From JAAELZ01 sp965223465 (GTDB taxonomy: Bacteria; Pseudomonadota; Gammaproteobacteria; Arenicellales; Poriferihabitantaceae), in NCBI GenBank assembly GCA_965223465.1, contig OZ245025.1, positions 1 through 64,000 on the forward strand: 64,000 nucleotides of DNA, written 5' to 3'. Below the pieces are notes generated by a model. That model made no database searches and was not told the DNA's origin. It saw nothing but the letters and a program-made list of their open reading frames with translations. A program made the position numbers and the translations under genes. Below, piece by piece: positions 26,588 to 37,256 of the stretch. The stretch's first letter is position 1, and each line of letters begins with the position of its first letter.

Positions 26588-29500
26588 ATGACTAGCAATA
26601 AAATAATCACACCGACTGTCTCCTACAATTCAGTAGGGTCCTCGACAATGAATATACATAAATATTTCAGTATTAAAGCAATGAGCAGGCAGCTTTTTGG
26701 ACTCACGCAGAAAACTAATGCCAGTAAAACAAGAAAACCTAGAATAGTTGCTAGTGGGGTACTGTCTATTGCAATTTCTTGTGTTGGATTATTCGGATTG
26801 TCCATTGCACAGGCGCAAACTTGCCCGGCCAACTCTTATCCGGCAACCTTTTCCTGGTCCTCTAGCCCTGGTACAGGGAACGAGTGGTTGACCAGCAATG
26901 ATACACACGGTGTTTCTCAAACCTATACAGTAAATTACACCGGTAGTGGGGGCAATCCCGGCACGCTGGATGTAACCATTACCATGCAGGACCCAAATGG
27001 ACGCAATTATGATGATAATTTTGTCTGTCCAACAGAAGTCACTTCAAGTGGAGGCGCTTGCGATTTTACTACTTTTACGGAAACTAACGGCTCGTTTGGG
27101 ACAGGTTTTCTGACATGGGCAATGGCGAGTGGTACCTCAGCCGAGACCATGGGTTTGGATTTTAGCTTTTCAAAACCAGTGTCTTTGGATGACGTGTTCA
27201 TTAGCGATATCGATGATGTTGGGTATGGTTACCAACCTGCTGTTGAACCAGAAGATTCATTTCAGGATGTCTTCAGCTTCACCGCAAGTAATGGTGGAAC
27301 GAATGTGCCGATGACGTTAAGTGGAGGCAGCAATATAAATATCACCGGCCAAACTGCGCAGGCAATCGTAGTGGTGGGTGTAAACGGCAATGTTTTACCA
27401 ACGGATGCAGCAGGTACCTTGAACATCTCTTCAAGTAACGTGTTTGATGCGTTTAGCATGACCTATTCCAATGGACCTGTTGACGCGGCCAATGAGCCGA
27501 CTACAAACGGGGTTAGTAACGGCCACGCCATTCGCGTATCTGGGTTTGATTTATGCGTGCAGGAAATTCCTGATCTTTCTATCAATAAAACTTCCAGCGC
27601 AAACGGTGGCCCGGTTTTACCTGGTGATACGATTACCTATACTATAGATGTTACCAATAATTCGACGGCGACTGGAGCAGCTTCAGATGTGGTTCTGAGT
27701 GATGTGCTACCAGCAGGTGTAACTTATGTCCCAGGCAGTGCTCAGAAAACGTATCCGGCAGGAGGTTCAGGAACCTTTACCCATGATATGGGTTCTAATA
27801 CATTTGATACCGGTGGTTTAACGCAATCTTACACCGTCACTTCGGCCGACGTGCCATCGGGCGCCACGCTTACTTCCTATGGGTTTACTACCACTGGGAG
27901 CTCATCAGATTGGCTTTCGGATATTACGCTTAGTGCGACTTATCCTGGGGGAACGGCCTATTCTCTGGGCCTAGGGAGCTTTGGTGGAAATGGGCCAGGG
28001 AGTTGGAATGTTTCGCGAGGCCCAGGGTCATTTGGTGGCGCCGCAGAGGGGTTGTACCGGTTTATCTGGGATGATGACTTCAATGGTGTTGGAGGTGATG
28101 ATAATTCAATCAGCACCGCACAATTTACAATTAACTATACAACCCCGCGTGTACCGACGACGGATGCGGCAGGTGCGCCACCAAATTTAGTCACTGCTAC
28201 GGACGGTATTGATTTGCTGCCTGGTGAGTCTATGACGGTTACCTTTCAGGTGTTGGTTGATGATCCGCTGAATCCGTCAATAGATCAGTTAATAAATACT
28301 GCTTCAGCTACCTCAGCGGAAATTTCGACGCCAGTAACAGACACGGCAGTAGACCTAGTTGCACGTTTGAGTATTGATAAACCCGCGCCCACTAATGCAG
28401 ATGAAGACGGCAGTGGCGATGTGAGTGTAGGTGATACGCTGACTTATACCATTACCGCCACCAATGATGGCGGTGCGACATTGACCAACGTTGTGGTCAG
28501 TGATCCACTGATTACGCCGACGGGTGGTACGTCGCCATGTGCGAGTGTTGCGGCGGGTGGTACCTGTACGCTGATCGGGACCTATGTGGTTACGGCAGCG
28601 GACGTAACGGCGGGTCAGATAGACAATACGGCGACAGCGGATAGTGATCAGACGGGTCCGGTGACGGACACCAATACGATTCCGGTACCGACACCTGGTA
28701 TGAGCATTGTTAAGAGTAATACGATCAGTGATCCTGATGGTTCGGGAGATGTATCGGTTGGAGATGTAGTGACGTATACCTATACGGTCACGAATACGGG
28801 TAGTGCGACCTTAACGGGTGTGACGGTTACGGATGATCTGCTGGGAGCTGCGGTACTGAGTGATGTTGGAGCGGACGGTGTAGGGGTACTGGCGCCTGCG
28901 GCGGTTGAGACAGCGACGTTGACGTATACGATCCAGGCAAGTGATCTGGGTACGAGTATTGTCAATATAGCGACGGCTGATAGTACCCAGACCCCAACGA
29001 CGACGGACACCAATACGGTGACGGTACCGGCCCCAAGTTTATCGGTTGATAAAGTTCTGACTGGTAACGCGGATGAAGATGGAAGTGGTGATGTGAGTGA
29101 GGGAGATACCTTAACGTATACGATCACGGCGACTAATGATGGTACATCGGCATTGACCAATGTGGTGGTTTCGGATGATCTGACGGGTGACTTTACCGGA
29201 GATGGGACCCACGCGGTTTGTAGCAGTCCGTTAGCGTCAGGAGCCACCTGTGTATTGGTAGTCAACTACGTGGTTACTCAAGCCGATGTAGATGCGGGTC
29301 AGATTTTGAACACGGGGACGGCGGATAGCACCCAGACGCCACCGGTTGATGATCCGGAGATTGTTCCGGTACCACAGAGCCCATTATTAGCGGTGGATAA
29401 GGTATTGACTGGTAATGCCGATGAAGACGGCTCAGGCGATGTGTCTTTAGGCGACACCCTGACCTATACGATCACCGCGACCAATACAGGCAATCAGACA

Positions 29501-30256
29501 CTGAACAATGTGACGGTATCCGATGACCTAACAGGCGACAGCACGGCTTGTGCTACGTTAGCACCAGGAGCCACCTGTGTATTGGTAGTGAACTATGTGG
29601 TTACTCAAGCCGATGTAGATGCGGGTCAGATCACCAATACCGGCACGGCCGACAGTGATGAGACGCCACCGGTTGATGATCCGGAGATTGTTCCGGTACC
29701 ACAGAGCCCATTATTAGCGGTGGATAAGGTATTGACTGGTAATGCCGATGAAGACGGCTCAGGCGATGTGTCTTTAGGCGACACCCTGACCTATACGATC
29801 ACCGCGACCAATACAGGCAATCAGACACTGAACAATGTGACGGTATCGGATGACCTAACAGGCGACAGCACGGCTTGTGCTACGTTAGCACCAGGAGCCA
29901 CCTGTGTATTGGTAGTCAACTATGTGGTTACTCAAGCCGATGTAGATGCGGGTCAGATCACCAATACCGGCACGGCCGACAGTGATGAGACGCCACCGGT
30001 TGATGATCCGGAGATTGTTCCGGTACCACAGAGCCCATTATTAGCGGTGGATAAGGTATTGACTGGTAATGCCGATGAAGACGGCTCAGGCGATGTGTCT
30101 TTAGGCGACACCCTGACCTATACGATCACCGCGACCAATACAGGCAATCAGACACTGAACAATGTGACGGTATCCGATGACCTAACAGGCGACAGCACGG
30201 CTTGTGCTACGTTAGCACCAGGAGCCAGGGGATGTGTCTTTAGGTGTATCCGGTAG
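26588..30256 (+). CDS. Giant DUF11-repeat surface protein, N-terminal segment (frame breaks at 30.2 kb)
   Basis: 1222 codons as read, the first part of a gene that probably extends to 52793. A long N-terminal signal sequence ends near AQAQT (about residue 77); ATG codons at 26588, 26648 and 26681 are possible starts, and 26648 has AGGG upstream. Residues about 80-330 form an exported domain I cannot name, with paired Cys. Then come DUF11-like domains: one beginning DLSINKTSSANGGPV, one near RLSIDKPAPTNADEDGSGDVS, one near GMSIVKSNTIS, and one near SLSVDKVLTGNADEDG, followed by the first 109-residue units. The frame leaves the repeat pattern at about 30228 and stops at 30256 in scrambled sequence. 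Likely role: secreted or surface-anchored adhesin or matrix protein. Confidence 0.8.
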   Translation: MTSNKIITPTVSYNSVGSSTMNIHKYFSIKAMSRQLFGLTQKTNASKTRKPRIVASGVLSIAISCVGLFGLSIAQAQTCPANSYPATFSWSSSPGTGNEWLTSNDTHGVSQTYTVNYTGSGGNPGTLDVTITMQDPNGRNYDDNFVCPTEVTSSGGACDFTTFTETNGSFGTGFLTWAMASGTSAETMGLDFSFSKPVSLDDVFISDIDDVGYGYQPAVEPEDSFQDVFSFTASNGGTNVPMTLSGGSNINITGQTAQAIVVVGVNGNVLPTDAAGTLNISSSNVFDAFSMTYSNGPVDAANEPTTNGVSNGHAIRVSGFDLCVQEIPDLSINKTSSANGGPVLPGDTITYTIDVTNNSTATGAASDVVLSDVLPAGVTYVPGSAQKTYPAGGSGTFTHDMGSNTFDTGGLTQSYTVTSADVPSGATLTSYGFTTTGSSSDWLSDITLSATYPGGTAYSLGLGSFGGNGPGSWNVSRGPGSFGGAAEGLYRFIWDDDFNGVGGDDNSISTAQFTINYTTPRVPTTDAAGAPPNLVTATDGIDLLPGESMTVTFQVLVDDPLNPSIDQLINTASATSAEISTPVTDTAVDLVARLSIDKPAPTNADEDGSGDVSVGDTLTYTITATNDGGATLTNVVVSDPLITPTGGTSPCASVAAGGTCTLIGTYVVTAADVTAGQIDNTATADSDQTGPVTDTNTIPVPTPGMSIVKSNTISDPDGSGDVSVGDVVTYTYTVTNTGSATLTGVTVTDDLLGAAVLSDVGADGVGVLAPAAVETATLTYTIQASDLGTSIVNIATADSTQTPTTTDTNTVTVPAPSLSVDKVLTGNADEDGSGDVSEGDTLTYTITATNDGTSALTNVVVSDDLTGDFTGDGTHAVCSSPLASGATCVLVVNYVVTQADVDAGQILNTGTADSTQTPPVDDPEIVPVPQSPLLAVDKVLTGNADEDGSGDVSLGDTLTYTITATNTGNQTLNNVTVSDDLTGDSTACATLAPGATCVLVVNYVVTQADVDAGQITNTGTADSDETPPVDDPEIVPVPQSPLLAVDKVLTGNADEDGSGDVSLGDTLTYTITATNTGNQTLNNVTVSDDLTGDSTACATLAPGATCVLVVNYVVTQADVDAGQITNTGTADSDETPPVDDPEIVPVPQSPLLAVDKVLTGNADEDGSGDVSLGDTLTYTITATNTGNQTLNNVTVSDDLTGDSTACATLAPGARGCVFRCIR
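28691..28974 (+). repeat. DUF11-like domain duplicated at 37251-37534
   Basis: This 284-bp stretch (protein GMSIVKSNTISDPDGSG onwards) recurs at 37251-37534 with only a few substitutions. One copy stands near the start of array 1 and the other directly after it, so array 1 is bracketed by near-identical domains. Confidence 0.85.
29384..30227 (+). repeat. Array 1, first part: 327-bp repeat units before the scrambled zone
   Basis: Two complete 327-bp (109-codon) units at 29384-29710 and 29711-30037 and most of a third to 30227. Each encodes a DUF11/DUF7507-like beta-sandwich beginning LLAVDKVLTGNADEDGSG and ending VPVPQSP. Unit 1 carries the rare variant GTAGTGAAC near 29586. Confidence 0.9.
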
Positions 30257-31314
30257 TCAACTATGTGCCACCTGTGTATTGAGTTAGCTCAAGCCGATGT
30301 AGATGCGGGTCAGATCAGCCCATTATTAGCGGTGGATAAGGTATTGACTGGACATGTGTCTTGTGATGACCTAACAGGAGACGTTAGGCCACCTGTGTAT
30401 TGGTAGTGAACTATGTGGTTACTCAAGCCGATGATGCGGGTCAGATCACCGGCACGGCCGACAGTGATGAGACGCCACCGGTTGATGTTCCGGTACCACA
30501 GAGCCCATTATTAGCGGTGGATAATGGTATTGACTGGTAATGCCGATGAAGACGGCTCAGGCGATGATGACACCCTGGATATCTGTGTATTGGTAGTCAA
30601 CTATGTGGTTACTCAACAGGCAATACCGGCACGGCCGACAGTGATCCGATGAGACGCCACCGGTTGATGATCCGGAGATTGTTCCGGTACCACAGAGCCG
30701 ATTATTAGCGGTGGATACAGGTATTGACTGGTAATGCCGATGACGGAGACGGCTCAGGGCGATGTGTCTTTAGGCGACACCCTGACCTATACGATCACCG
30801 CGACCAATACAGGCAATCAGACACTGAACAATGTGACGGTATCCGAGGCGACAGCACGGCTTGTGCTACGTTAGCACCAGGAGCCACCTGTGTATTGGTA
30901 GTCCTAACAGGATGAGACGCCGACAGCATTCCGGTACCACAGAGCCCATTATTAGCGGTGGATAAGGTATTGACTGGTTGATGAAGACGGCTCAGGGGAT
31001 GTGCTTTGCGTTAGCACCAGGAGCCACCTGTGTATTGGTAGTCAACTACGTGGTTACTCAAGCCGATGTAGATTCCAGGCGCCGACACCCTGATATGACG
31101 ATCACCGGACCAATACAGGATCAGACACGGCGGATGACGGTATCCGATGACCTAACAGGCGACAGCACGGCTTGTGCTACGTTAGCACCAGGAGCCACCT
31201 GTGTATTGGTAGTCAACTATGTGGTTACTCAAGCCGATGTAGATGCGGGTCAGATCACCAATTGAGACGCCACCGGTTGATGATCCGGAGATTGTTCCGG
31301 TACCACAGAGCCCA
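30228..31314 (+). pseudogene. Scrambled mosaic of array-1 fragments interrupting the giant gene
   Basis: About 1.1 kb in which pieces of the 327-bp unit are joined out of phase, with short deletions and insertions, and no frame is open throughout. Pieces are recognisable (for example the GTACCACAGAGCC boundary at about 30491, 30690 and 30936, and long correct stretches at about 30760-30845). It contains the variant GTAGTGAACTATG otherwise seen only in unit 1, and GTCAACTACGTGG otherwise seen only in the divergent unit near 29262. This could be consensus error from assembling a long near-identical array, or a genuinely rearranged part. The surrounding units are intact and nearly identical. Confidence 0.75.
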
Positions 31315-33129
31315 TTATTAGCGGTGGATAAGGTATTGACTGGTAATGCCGATGAAGACGGCTCAGGCGATGTGTCTTTAGGCGACACCCTGACCTATAC
31401 GATCACCGCGACCAATACAGGCAATCAGACACTGAACAATGTGACGGTATCCGATGACCTAACAGGCGACAGCACGGCTTGTGCTACGTTAGCACCAGGA
31501 GCCACCTGTGTATTGGTAGTCAACTATGTGGTTACTCAAGCCGATGTAGATGCGGGTCAGATCACCAATACCGGCACGGCCGACAGTGATGAGACGCCAC
31601 CGGTTGATGATCCGGAGATTGTTCCGGTACCACAGAGCCCATTATTAGCGGTGGATAAGGTATTGACTGGTAATGCCGATGAAGACGGCTCAGGCGATGT
31701 GTCTTTAGGCGACACCCTGACCTATACGATCACCGCGACCAATACAGGCAATCAGACACTGAACAATGTGACGGTATCCGATGACCTAACAGGCGACAGC
31801 ACGGCTTGTGCTACGTTAGCACCAGGAGCCACCTGTGTATTGGTAGTCAACTATGTGGTTACTCAAGCCGATGTAGATGCGGGTCAGATCACCAATACCG
31901 GCACGGCCGACAGTGATGAGACGCCACCGGTTGATGATCCGGAGATTGTTCCGGTACCACAGAGCCCATTATTAGCGGTGGATAAGGTATTGACTGGTAA
32001 TGCCGATGAAGACGGCTCAGGCGATGTGTCTTTAGGCGACACCCTGACCTATACGATCACCGCGACCAATACAGGCAATCAGACACTGAACAATGTGACG
32101 GTATCCGATGACCTAACAGGCGACAGCACGGCTTGTGCTACGTTAGCACCAGGAGCCACCTGTGTATTGGTAGTCAACTATGTGGTTACTCAAGCCGATG
32201 TAGATGCGGGTCAGATCACCAATACCGGCACGGCCGACAGTGATGAGACGCCACCGGTTGATGATCCGGAGATTGTTCCGGTACCACAGAGCCCATTATT
32301 AGCGGTGGATAAGGTATTGACTGGTAATGCCGATGAAGACGGTTCAGGCGATGTGTCTTTAGGCGACACCCTGACCTATACGATCACCGCGACCAATACA
32401 GGCAATCAGACACTGAACAATGTGACGGTATCCGATGACCTAACAGGCGACAGCACGGCTTGTGCTACGTTAGCACCAGGAGCCACCTGTGTATTGGTAG
32501 TCAACTATGTGGTTACTCAAGCCGATGTAGATGCGGGTCAGATCACCAATACCGGCACGGCCGACAGTGATGAGACGCCACCGGTTGATGATCCGGAGAT
32601 TGTTCCGGTACCACAGAGCCCATTATTAGCGGTGGATAAGGTATTGACTGGTAATGCCGATGAAGACGGCTCAGGCGATGTGTCTTTAGGCGACACCCTG
32701 ACCTATACGATCACCGCGACCAATACAGGCAATCAGACACTGAACAATGTGACGGTATCCGATGACCTAACAGGCGACAGCACGGCTTGTGCTACGTTAG
32801 CACCAGGAGCCACCTGTGTATTGGTAGTCAACTATGTGGTTACTCAAGCCGATGTAGATGCGGGTCAGATCACCAATACCGGCACGGCCGACAGTGATGA
32901 GACGCCACCGGTTGATGATCCGGAGATTGTTCCGGTACCACAGAGCCCATTATTAGCGGTGGATAAGGTATTGACTGGTAATGCCGATGAAGACGGCTCA
33001 GGGGATGTGTCTTTAGGCGACACCCTGACCTATACGATCACCGCGACCAATACAGGCAATCAGACACTGAACAATGTGACGGTATCCGATGACCTAACAG
33101 GCGACACAATACAGGCAATCAGACACTGA
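31243..33129 (+). CDS. Giant DUF11-repeat surface protein, middle segment of array 1
   Basis: 628 codons open in the repeat frame between the scrambled zone and a 59-bp duplication. It holds five complete 109-residue units and most of a sixth. It has no credible start of its own and is best read as the internal part of the giant gene. Its frame ends at 33129 because the 59-bp tandem duplication shifts the reading. Each unit carries a DEDGSGDVSLGD loop and a C-x8-C cysteine pair. If the two breaks are not real, the frame joins the upstream and downstream segments. Confidence 0.75.
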   Translation: MRVRSPIETPPVDDPEIVPVPQSPLLAVDKVLTGNADEDGSGDVSLGDTLTYTITATNTGNQTLNNVTVSDDLTGDSTACATLAPGATCVLVVNYVVTQADVDAGQITNTGTADSDETPPVDDPEIVPVPQSPLLAVDKVLTGNADEDGSGDVSLGDTLTYTITATNTGNQTLNNVTVSDDLTGDSTACATLAPGATCVLVVNYVVTQADVDAGQITNTGTADSDETPPVDDPEIVPVPQSPLLAVDKVLTGNADEDGSGDVSLGDTLTYTITATNTGNQTLNNVTVSDDLTGDSTACATLAPGATCVLVVNYVVTQADVDAGQITNTGTADSDETPPVDDPEIVPVPQSPLLAVDKVLTGNADEDGSGDVSLGDTLTYTITATNTGNQTLNNVTVSDDLTGDSTACATLAPGATCVLVVNYVVTQADVDAGQITNTGTADSDETPPVDDPEIVPVPQSPLLAVDKVLTGNADEDGSGDVSLGDTLTYTITATNTGNQTLNNVTVSDDLTGDSTACATLAPGATCVLVVNYVVTQADVDAGQITNTGTADSDETPPVDDPEIVPVPQSPLLAVDKVLTGNADEDGSGDVSLGDTLTYTITATNTGNQTLNNVTVSDDLTGDTIQAIRH

Positions 33130-36100
33130 ACAATGTGACGGTATCCGATGACCTAACAGGCGACAGCACGGCTTGTGCTACGTTAGCACCAGGAGCCACC
33201 TGTGTATTGGTAGTCAACTATGTGGTTACTCAAGCCGATGTAGATGCGGGTCAGATCACCAATACCGGCACGGCCGACAGTGATGAGACGCCACCGGTTG
33301 ATGATCCGGAGATTGTTCCGGTACCACAGAGCCCATTATTAGCGGTGGATAAGGTATTGACTGGTAATGCCGATGAAGACGGCTCAGGCGATGTGTCTTT
33401 AGGCGACACCCTGACCTATACGATCACCGCGACCAATACAGGCAATCAGACACTGAACAATGTGACGGTATCCGATGACCTAACAGGCGACAGCACGGCT
33501 TGTGCTACGTTAGCACCAGGAGCCACCTGTGTATTGGTAGTCAACTATGTGGTTACTCAAGCCGATGTAGATGCGGGTCAGATCACCAATACCGGCACGG
33601 CCGACAGTGATGAGACGCCACCGGTTGATGATCCGGAGATTGTTCCGGTACCACAGAGCCCGTTATTAGCGGTGGATAAGGTATTGACTGGTAATGCCGA
33701 TGAAGACGGCTCAGGCGATGTGTCTTTAGGCGACACCCTGACCTATACGATCACCGCGACCAATACAGGCAATCAGACACTGAACAATGTGACGGTATCC
33801 GATGACCTAACAGGCGACAGCACGGCTTGTGCTACGTTAGCACCAGGAGCCACCTGTGTATTGGTAGTCAACTATGTGGTTACTCAAGCCGATGTAGATG
33901 CGGGTCAGATCACCAATACCGGCACGGCCGACAGTGATGAGACGCCACCGGTTGATGATCCGGAGATTGTTCCGGTACCACAGAGCCCATTATTAGCGGT
34001 GGATAAGGTATTGACTGGTAATGCCGATGAAGACGGCTCAGGCGATGTGTCTTTAGGCGACACCCTGACCTATACGATCACCGCGACCAATACAGGCAAT
34101 CAGACACTGAACAATGTGACGGTATCCGATGACCTAACAGGCGACAGCACGGCTTGTGCTACGTTAGCACCAGGAGCCACCTGTGTATTGGTAGTCAACT
34201 ATGTGGTTACTCAAGCCGATGTAGATGCGGGTCAGATCACCAATACCGGCACGGCCGACAGTGATGAGACGCCACCGGTTGATGATCCGGAGATTGTTCC
34301 GGTACCACAGAGCCCATTATTAGCGGTGGATAAGGTATTGACTGGTAATGCCGATGAAGACGGCTCAGGCGATGTGTCTTTAGGCGACACCCTGACCTAT
34401 ACGATCACCGCGACCAATACAGGCAATCAGACACTGAACAATGTGACGGTATCCGATGACCTAACAGGCGACAGCACGGCTTGTGCTACGTTAGCACCAG
34501 GAGCCACCTGTGTATTGGTAGTCAACTATGTGGTTACTCAAGCCGATGTAGATGCGGGTCAGATCACCAATACCGGCACGGCCGACAGTGATGAGACGCC
34601 ACCGGTTGATGATCCGGAGATTGTTCCGGTACCACAGAGCCCGTTATTAGCGGTGGATAAGGTATTGACTGGTAATGCCGATGAAGACGGCTCAGGCGAT
34701 GTGTCTTTAGGCGACACCCTGACCTATACGATCACCGCGACCAATACAGGCAATCAGACACTGAACAATGTGACGGTATCCGATGACCTAACAGGCGACA
34801 GCACGGCTTGTGCTACGTTAGCACCAGGAGCCACCTGTGTATTGGTAGTCAACTATGTGGTTACTCAAGCCGATGTAGATGCGGGTCAGATCACCAATAC
34901 CGGCACGGCCGACAGTGATGAGACGCCACCGGTTGATGATCCGGAGATTGTTCCGGTACCACAGAGCCCATTATTAGCGGTGGATAAGGTATTGACTGGT
35001 AATGCCGATGAAGACGGTTCAGGCGATGTGTCTTTAGGCGACACCCTGACCTATACGATCACCGCGACCAATACAGGCAATCAGACACTGAACAATGTGA
35101 CGGTATCCGATGACCTAACAGGCGACAGCACGGCTTGTGCTACGTTAGCACCAGGAGCCACCTGTGTATTGGTAGTCAACTATGTGGTTACTCAAGCCGA
35201 TGTAGATGCGGGTCAGATCACCAATACCGGCACGGCCGACAGTGATGAGACGCCACCGGTTGATGATCCGGAGATTGTTCCGGTACCACAGAGCCCATTA
35301 TTAGCGGTGGATAAGGTATTGACTGGTAATGCCGATGAAGACGGTTCAGGCGATGTGTCTTTAGGCGACACCCTGACCTATACGATCACCGCGACCAATA
35401 CAGGCAATCAGACACTGAACAATGTGACGGTATCCGATGACCTAACAGGCGACAGCACGGCTTGTGCTACGTTAGCACCAGGAGCCACCTGTGTATTGGT
35501 AGTCAACTATGTGGTTACTCAAGCCGATGTAGATGCGGGTCAGATCACCAATACCGGCACGGCCGACAGTGATGAGACGCCACCGGTTGATGATCCGGAG
35601 ATTGTTCCGGTACCACAGAGCCCATTATTAGCGGTGGATAAGGTATTGACTGGTAATGCCGATGAAGACGGTTCAGGCGATGTGTCTTTAGGCGACACCC
35701 TGACCTATACGATCACCGCGACCAATACAGGCAATCAGACACTGAACAATGTGACGGTATCCGATGACCTAACAGGCGACAGCACGGCTTGTGCTACGTT
35801 AGCACCAGGAGCCACCTGTGTATTGGTAGTCAACTATGTGGTTACTCAAGCCGATGTAGATGCGGGTCAGATCACCAATACCGGCACGGCCGACAGTGAT
35901 GAGACGCCACCGGTTGATGATCCGGAGATTGTTCCGGTACCACAGAGCCCATTATTAGCGGTGGATAAGGTATTGACTGGTAATGCCGATGAAGACGGCT
36001 CAGGCGATGTGTCTTTAGGCGACACCCTGACCTATACGATCACCGCGACCAATACAGGCAATCAGACACTGAACAATGTGACGGTATCCGATGACCTAAC

Positions 36101-37256
36101 AGGCGACAGCACGGCTTGTGCTACGTTAGCACCAGGAGCCACCTGTGTATTGGTAGTCAACTATGTGGTTACTCAAGCCGATGTAGATGCGGGTCAGATC
36201 ACCAATACCGGCACGGCCGACAGTGATGAGACGCCACCGGTTGATGATCCGGAGATTGTTCCGGTACCACAGAGCCCGTTATTAGCGGTGGATAAGGTAT
36301 TGACTGGTAATGCCGATGAAGACGGCTCAGGCGATGTGTCTTTAGGCGACACCCTGACCTATACGATCACCGCGACCAATACAGGCAATCAGACACTGAA
36401 CAATGTGACGGTATCCGATGACCTAACAGGCGACAGCACGGCTTGTGCTACGTTAGCACCAGGAGCCACCTGTGTATTGGTAGTCAACTATGTGGTTACT
36501 CAAGCCGATGTAGATGCGGGTCAGATCACCAATACCGGCACGGCCGACAGTGATGAGACGCCACCGGTTGATGATCCGGAGATTGTTCCGGTACCACAGA
36601 GCCCATTATTAGCGGTGGATAAGGTATTGACTGGTAATGCCGATGAAGACGGCTCAGGCGATGTGTCTTTAGGCGACACCCTGACCTATACGATCACCGC
36701 GACCAATACAGGCAATCAGACACTGAACAATGTGACGGTATCCGATGACCTAACAGGCGACAGCACGGCTTGTGCTACGTTAGCACCAGGAGCCACCTGT
36801 GTATTGGTAGTCAACTATGTGGTTACTCAAGCCGATGTAGATGCGGGTCAGATCACCAATACCGGCACGGCCGACAGTGATGAGACGCCACCGGTTGATG
36901 ATCCGGAGATTGTTCCGGTACCACAGAGCCCGTTATTAGCGGTGGATAAGGTATTGACTGGTAATGCCGATGAAGACGGCTCAGGCGATGTGTCTTTAGG
37001 CGACACCCTGACCTATACGATCACCGCGACCAATACAGGCAATCAGACACTGAACAATGTGACGGTATCCGATGACCTAACAGGCGACAGCACGGCTTGT
37101 GCTACGTTAGCACCAGGAGCCACCTGTGTATTGGTAGTCAACTATGTGGTTACTCAAGCCGATGTAGATGCGGGTCAGATCACCAATACCGGCACGGCCG
37201 ACAGTGATGAGACGCCACCGGTTGATGATCCGGAGATTGTTCCGGTACCAACACCT
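31315..37256 (+). repeat. Array 1, main part: 18 units of 327 bp
   Basis: From 31315 there are six units to 33335 (the sixth enlarged by 59 bp) and twelve more to about 37256. The units are nearly identical at DNA level; they differ by a few marker bases such as GGCTCAGG/GGTTCAGG and CCCATTATTAG/CCCGTTATTAG. The unit length is a multiple of three, so the array encodes tandem 109-residue domains. Near identity, including silent positions, indicates recent expansion or homogenisation. Confidence 0.95.
33048..33165 (+). repeat. 59-bp tandem duplication inside a repeat unit (frameshift)
   Basis: Positions 33048-33106 are repeated as 33107-33165. 59 is not a multiple of three, so the reading frame is lost and stops at 33129, with the correct frame regained from 33135 onwards. 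The duplicated piece begins CAATACAGGC and ends GGCGACA. It is the only such internal duplication seen in the clean part of array 1. Confidence 0.9.

Noticed and set aside
30724..31265. Short open frames inside the scrambled zone
   Set aside because: They are chance frames through joined repeat fragments, with no start signals and no protein pattern beyond repeat pieces.
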